The translations under genes were made by a program, and so were the position numbers. 7,189 nt of DNA from Deltaproteobacteria bacterium RBG_16_54_11 (GTDB taxonomy: Bacteria > Desulfobacterota > B13-G15 > RBG-16-54-18): contig MGQS01000009.1 in NCBI GenBank assembly GCA_001797905.1, forward strand, positions 14,386 to 21,574, given 5' to 3'. This document shows, piece after piece, positions 6,668 through 7,189 of the stretch; position 1 is the first letter of the stretch, and each line of letters starts with the position of its first letter. The notes below the pieces were generated by a model. It ran no database searches and was not told the origin of the DNA. It saw only the letters and a program-made list of their open reading frames with translations.

Positions 6668-7189
6668 ATGTGGAATTTTTCCTGTCCGTTGATTGTGTAC
6701 GGCGATAATGCCCTGGAATATCTTGCGCAGGTCAAGGGTAAAAAGGCCTTCATCGTCACCGACAAGAACATCGTAAAACTCGGTTTGGTAAAGCTGGTTA
6801 CCGACCACTTGGACGCAGTAAACATCGCATGGGAAATCTTCGATGCGATAGAACCCGAGCCCTCGCTTAACACGATCAATAAAGGTAAAATAGCGGTGGG
6901 CAAATACCAGCCCGATTGGGTCATCGGCATAGGCGGCGGTTCCTGTCTGGATGCCGCCAAGGCCATTATCTGCCTGCTGGCCCGCCCTGATCTCGAACCC
7001 GATGCCGTATCCGTAATCGAAACGTTCAATTTCAGGGAAAAGGCCAGGCTCATGGCCATCCCCACCACCAGCGGCACGGGCTCGGAAGCTACCTGGGCGG
7101 TGGTGCTGACCGACACAAAAGACAACCGCAAACTCGGTCTGGGCACTACGGAAGATATGCCGGATGTCGCCATACTCGACCCTGTTATG
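6668..7189 (+). CDS. Iron-dependent alcohol dehydrogenase, N-terminal part (3' end outside window)
   Basis: The ATG at 6668 follows GGAGGAGG (6655-6662) by 5 bases and lies 40 bases after the SCP2-like stop codon. The 174 visible residues are the NAD-binding half of a group III metal-dependent alcohol dehydrogenase. They include FIVTDKN with D32 at the usual NAD ribose position, IGGGSCLDAAKA with GGGS at 89-92, and PTTSGTGSEAT at 132-142. The family's metal ligands (one Asp and three His) lie beyond the end of the window, so catalytic competence cannot be judged. The usual length is about 380-400 residues, so a little under half is present. It differs clearly from the alcohol dehydrogenase half of the upstream fusion (for example IGGGSCLDAAKA against VGGGSVIDTAKG), so it is a paralogue rather than a recent duplicate. 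It probably belongs to the same operon. Confidence 0.9.
   Translation, partial: MWNFSCPLIVYGDNALEYLAQVKGKKAFIVTDKNIVKLGLVKLVTDHLDAVNIAWEIFDAIEPEPSLNTINKGKIAVGKYQPDWVIGIGGGSCLDAAKAIICLLARPDLEPDAVSVIETFNFREKARLMAIPTTSGTGSEATWAVVLTDTKDNRKLGLGTTEDMPDVAILDPVM

Noticed and set aside
6439..7173. Long open frame on the minus strand (244 codons)
   Set aside because: It runs antisense across the SCP2-like gene and the second alcohol dehydrogenase, both of which have strong ribosome binding sites and recognisable motifs. Its own translation shows no family pattern.
1..7189. CRISPR arrays, tRNA or rRNA genes, insertion sequences
   Set aside because: No regularly spaced repeats, cloverleaf-like segments, conserved rRNA stretches or transposase-like frames were seen on either strand.

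Overview
The window looks like chromosomal DNA from an anaerobic bacterium. The protein families suggest a deltaproteobacterial (Desulfobacterota, Syntrophales-like) background: iron-dependent alcohol dehydrogenases, an SCP2-type lipid-binding protein, a phytoene-desaturase-type flavoprotein, and C-run/G-run palindromes of a kind I associate with such genomes. This placement comes from general resemblance only; no rRNA or marker gene is present.

Layout. (1) Positions 2-691 (+) hold the C-terminal part of an FAD-dependent amine oxidase/phytoene desaturase-like enzyme whose start lies outside the window. (2) Positions 692-857 separate two convergent genes and carry two hairpins. One has a T-tract only on the minus strand. 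The other is a C-run/G-run palindrome with a T-tract on each side, so it can act as a bidirectional terminator. (3) Positions 858-3083 (-) encode a 741-residue protein that I cannot name. It shows a possible helix-turn-helix, a weak class III nucleotidyl-cyclase-like segment and a TPR-like helical region. (4) Positions 3084-3430 form a divergent intergenic region with back-to-back sigma-70-type promoters whose -10 elements overlap, plus several inverted repeats. (5) Positions 3431-6091 (+) encode an 886-residue fusion of a hydrolytic (non-CoA) aldehyde dehydrogenase and an iron-dependent alcohol dehydrogenase. (6) Positions 6208-6627 (+) encode a small SCP2-like protein. (7) Positions 6668-7189 (+) begin a second, separate iron-dependent alcohol dehydrogenase that runs off the window.

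The last three genes are co-directional, have strong Shine-Dalgarno sequences and short gaps (116 and 40 bases), and probably form an operon. A reasonable reading is a module that interconverts alcohol, aldehyde and carboxylate for a hydrophobic substrate, with the SCP2 protein as lipid or sterol carrier and the divergent 741-residue protein as candidate local regulator. The most unusual item is the fusion. It has the architecture of AdhE, but its aldehyde dehydrogenase half keeps the general-base glutamate of carboxylate-forming enzymes. It is therefore not an AdhE and could act as an aldehyde dismutase or an alcohol-to-acid oxidase.
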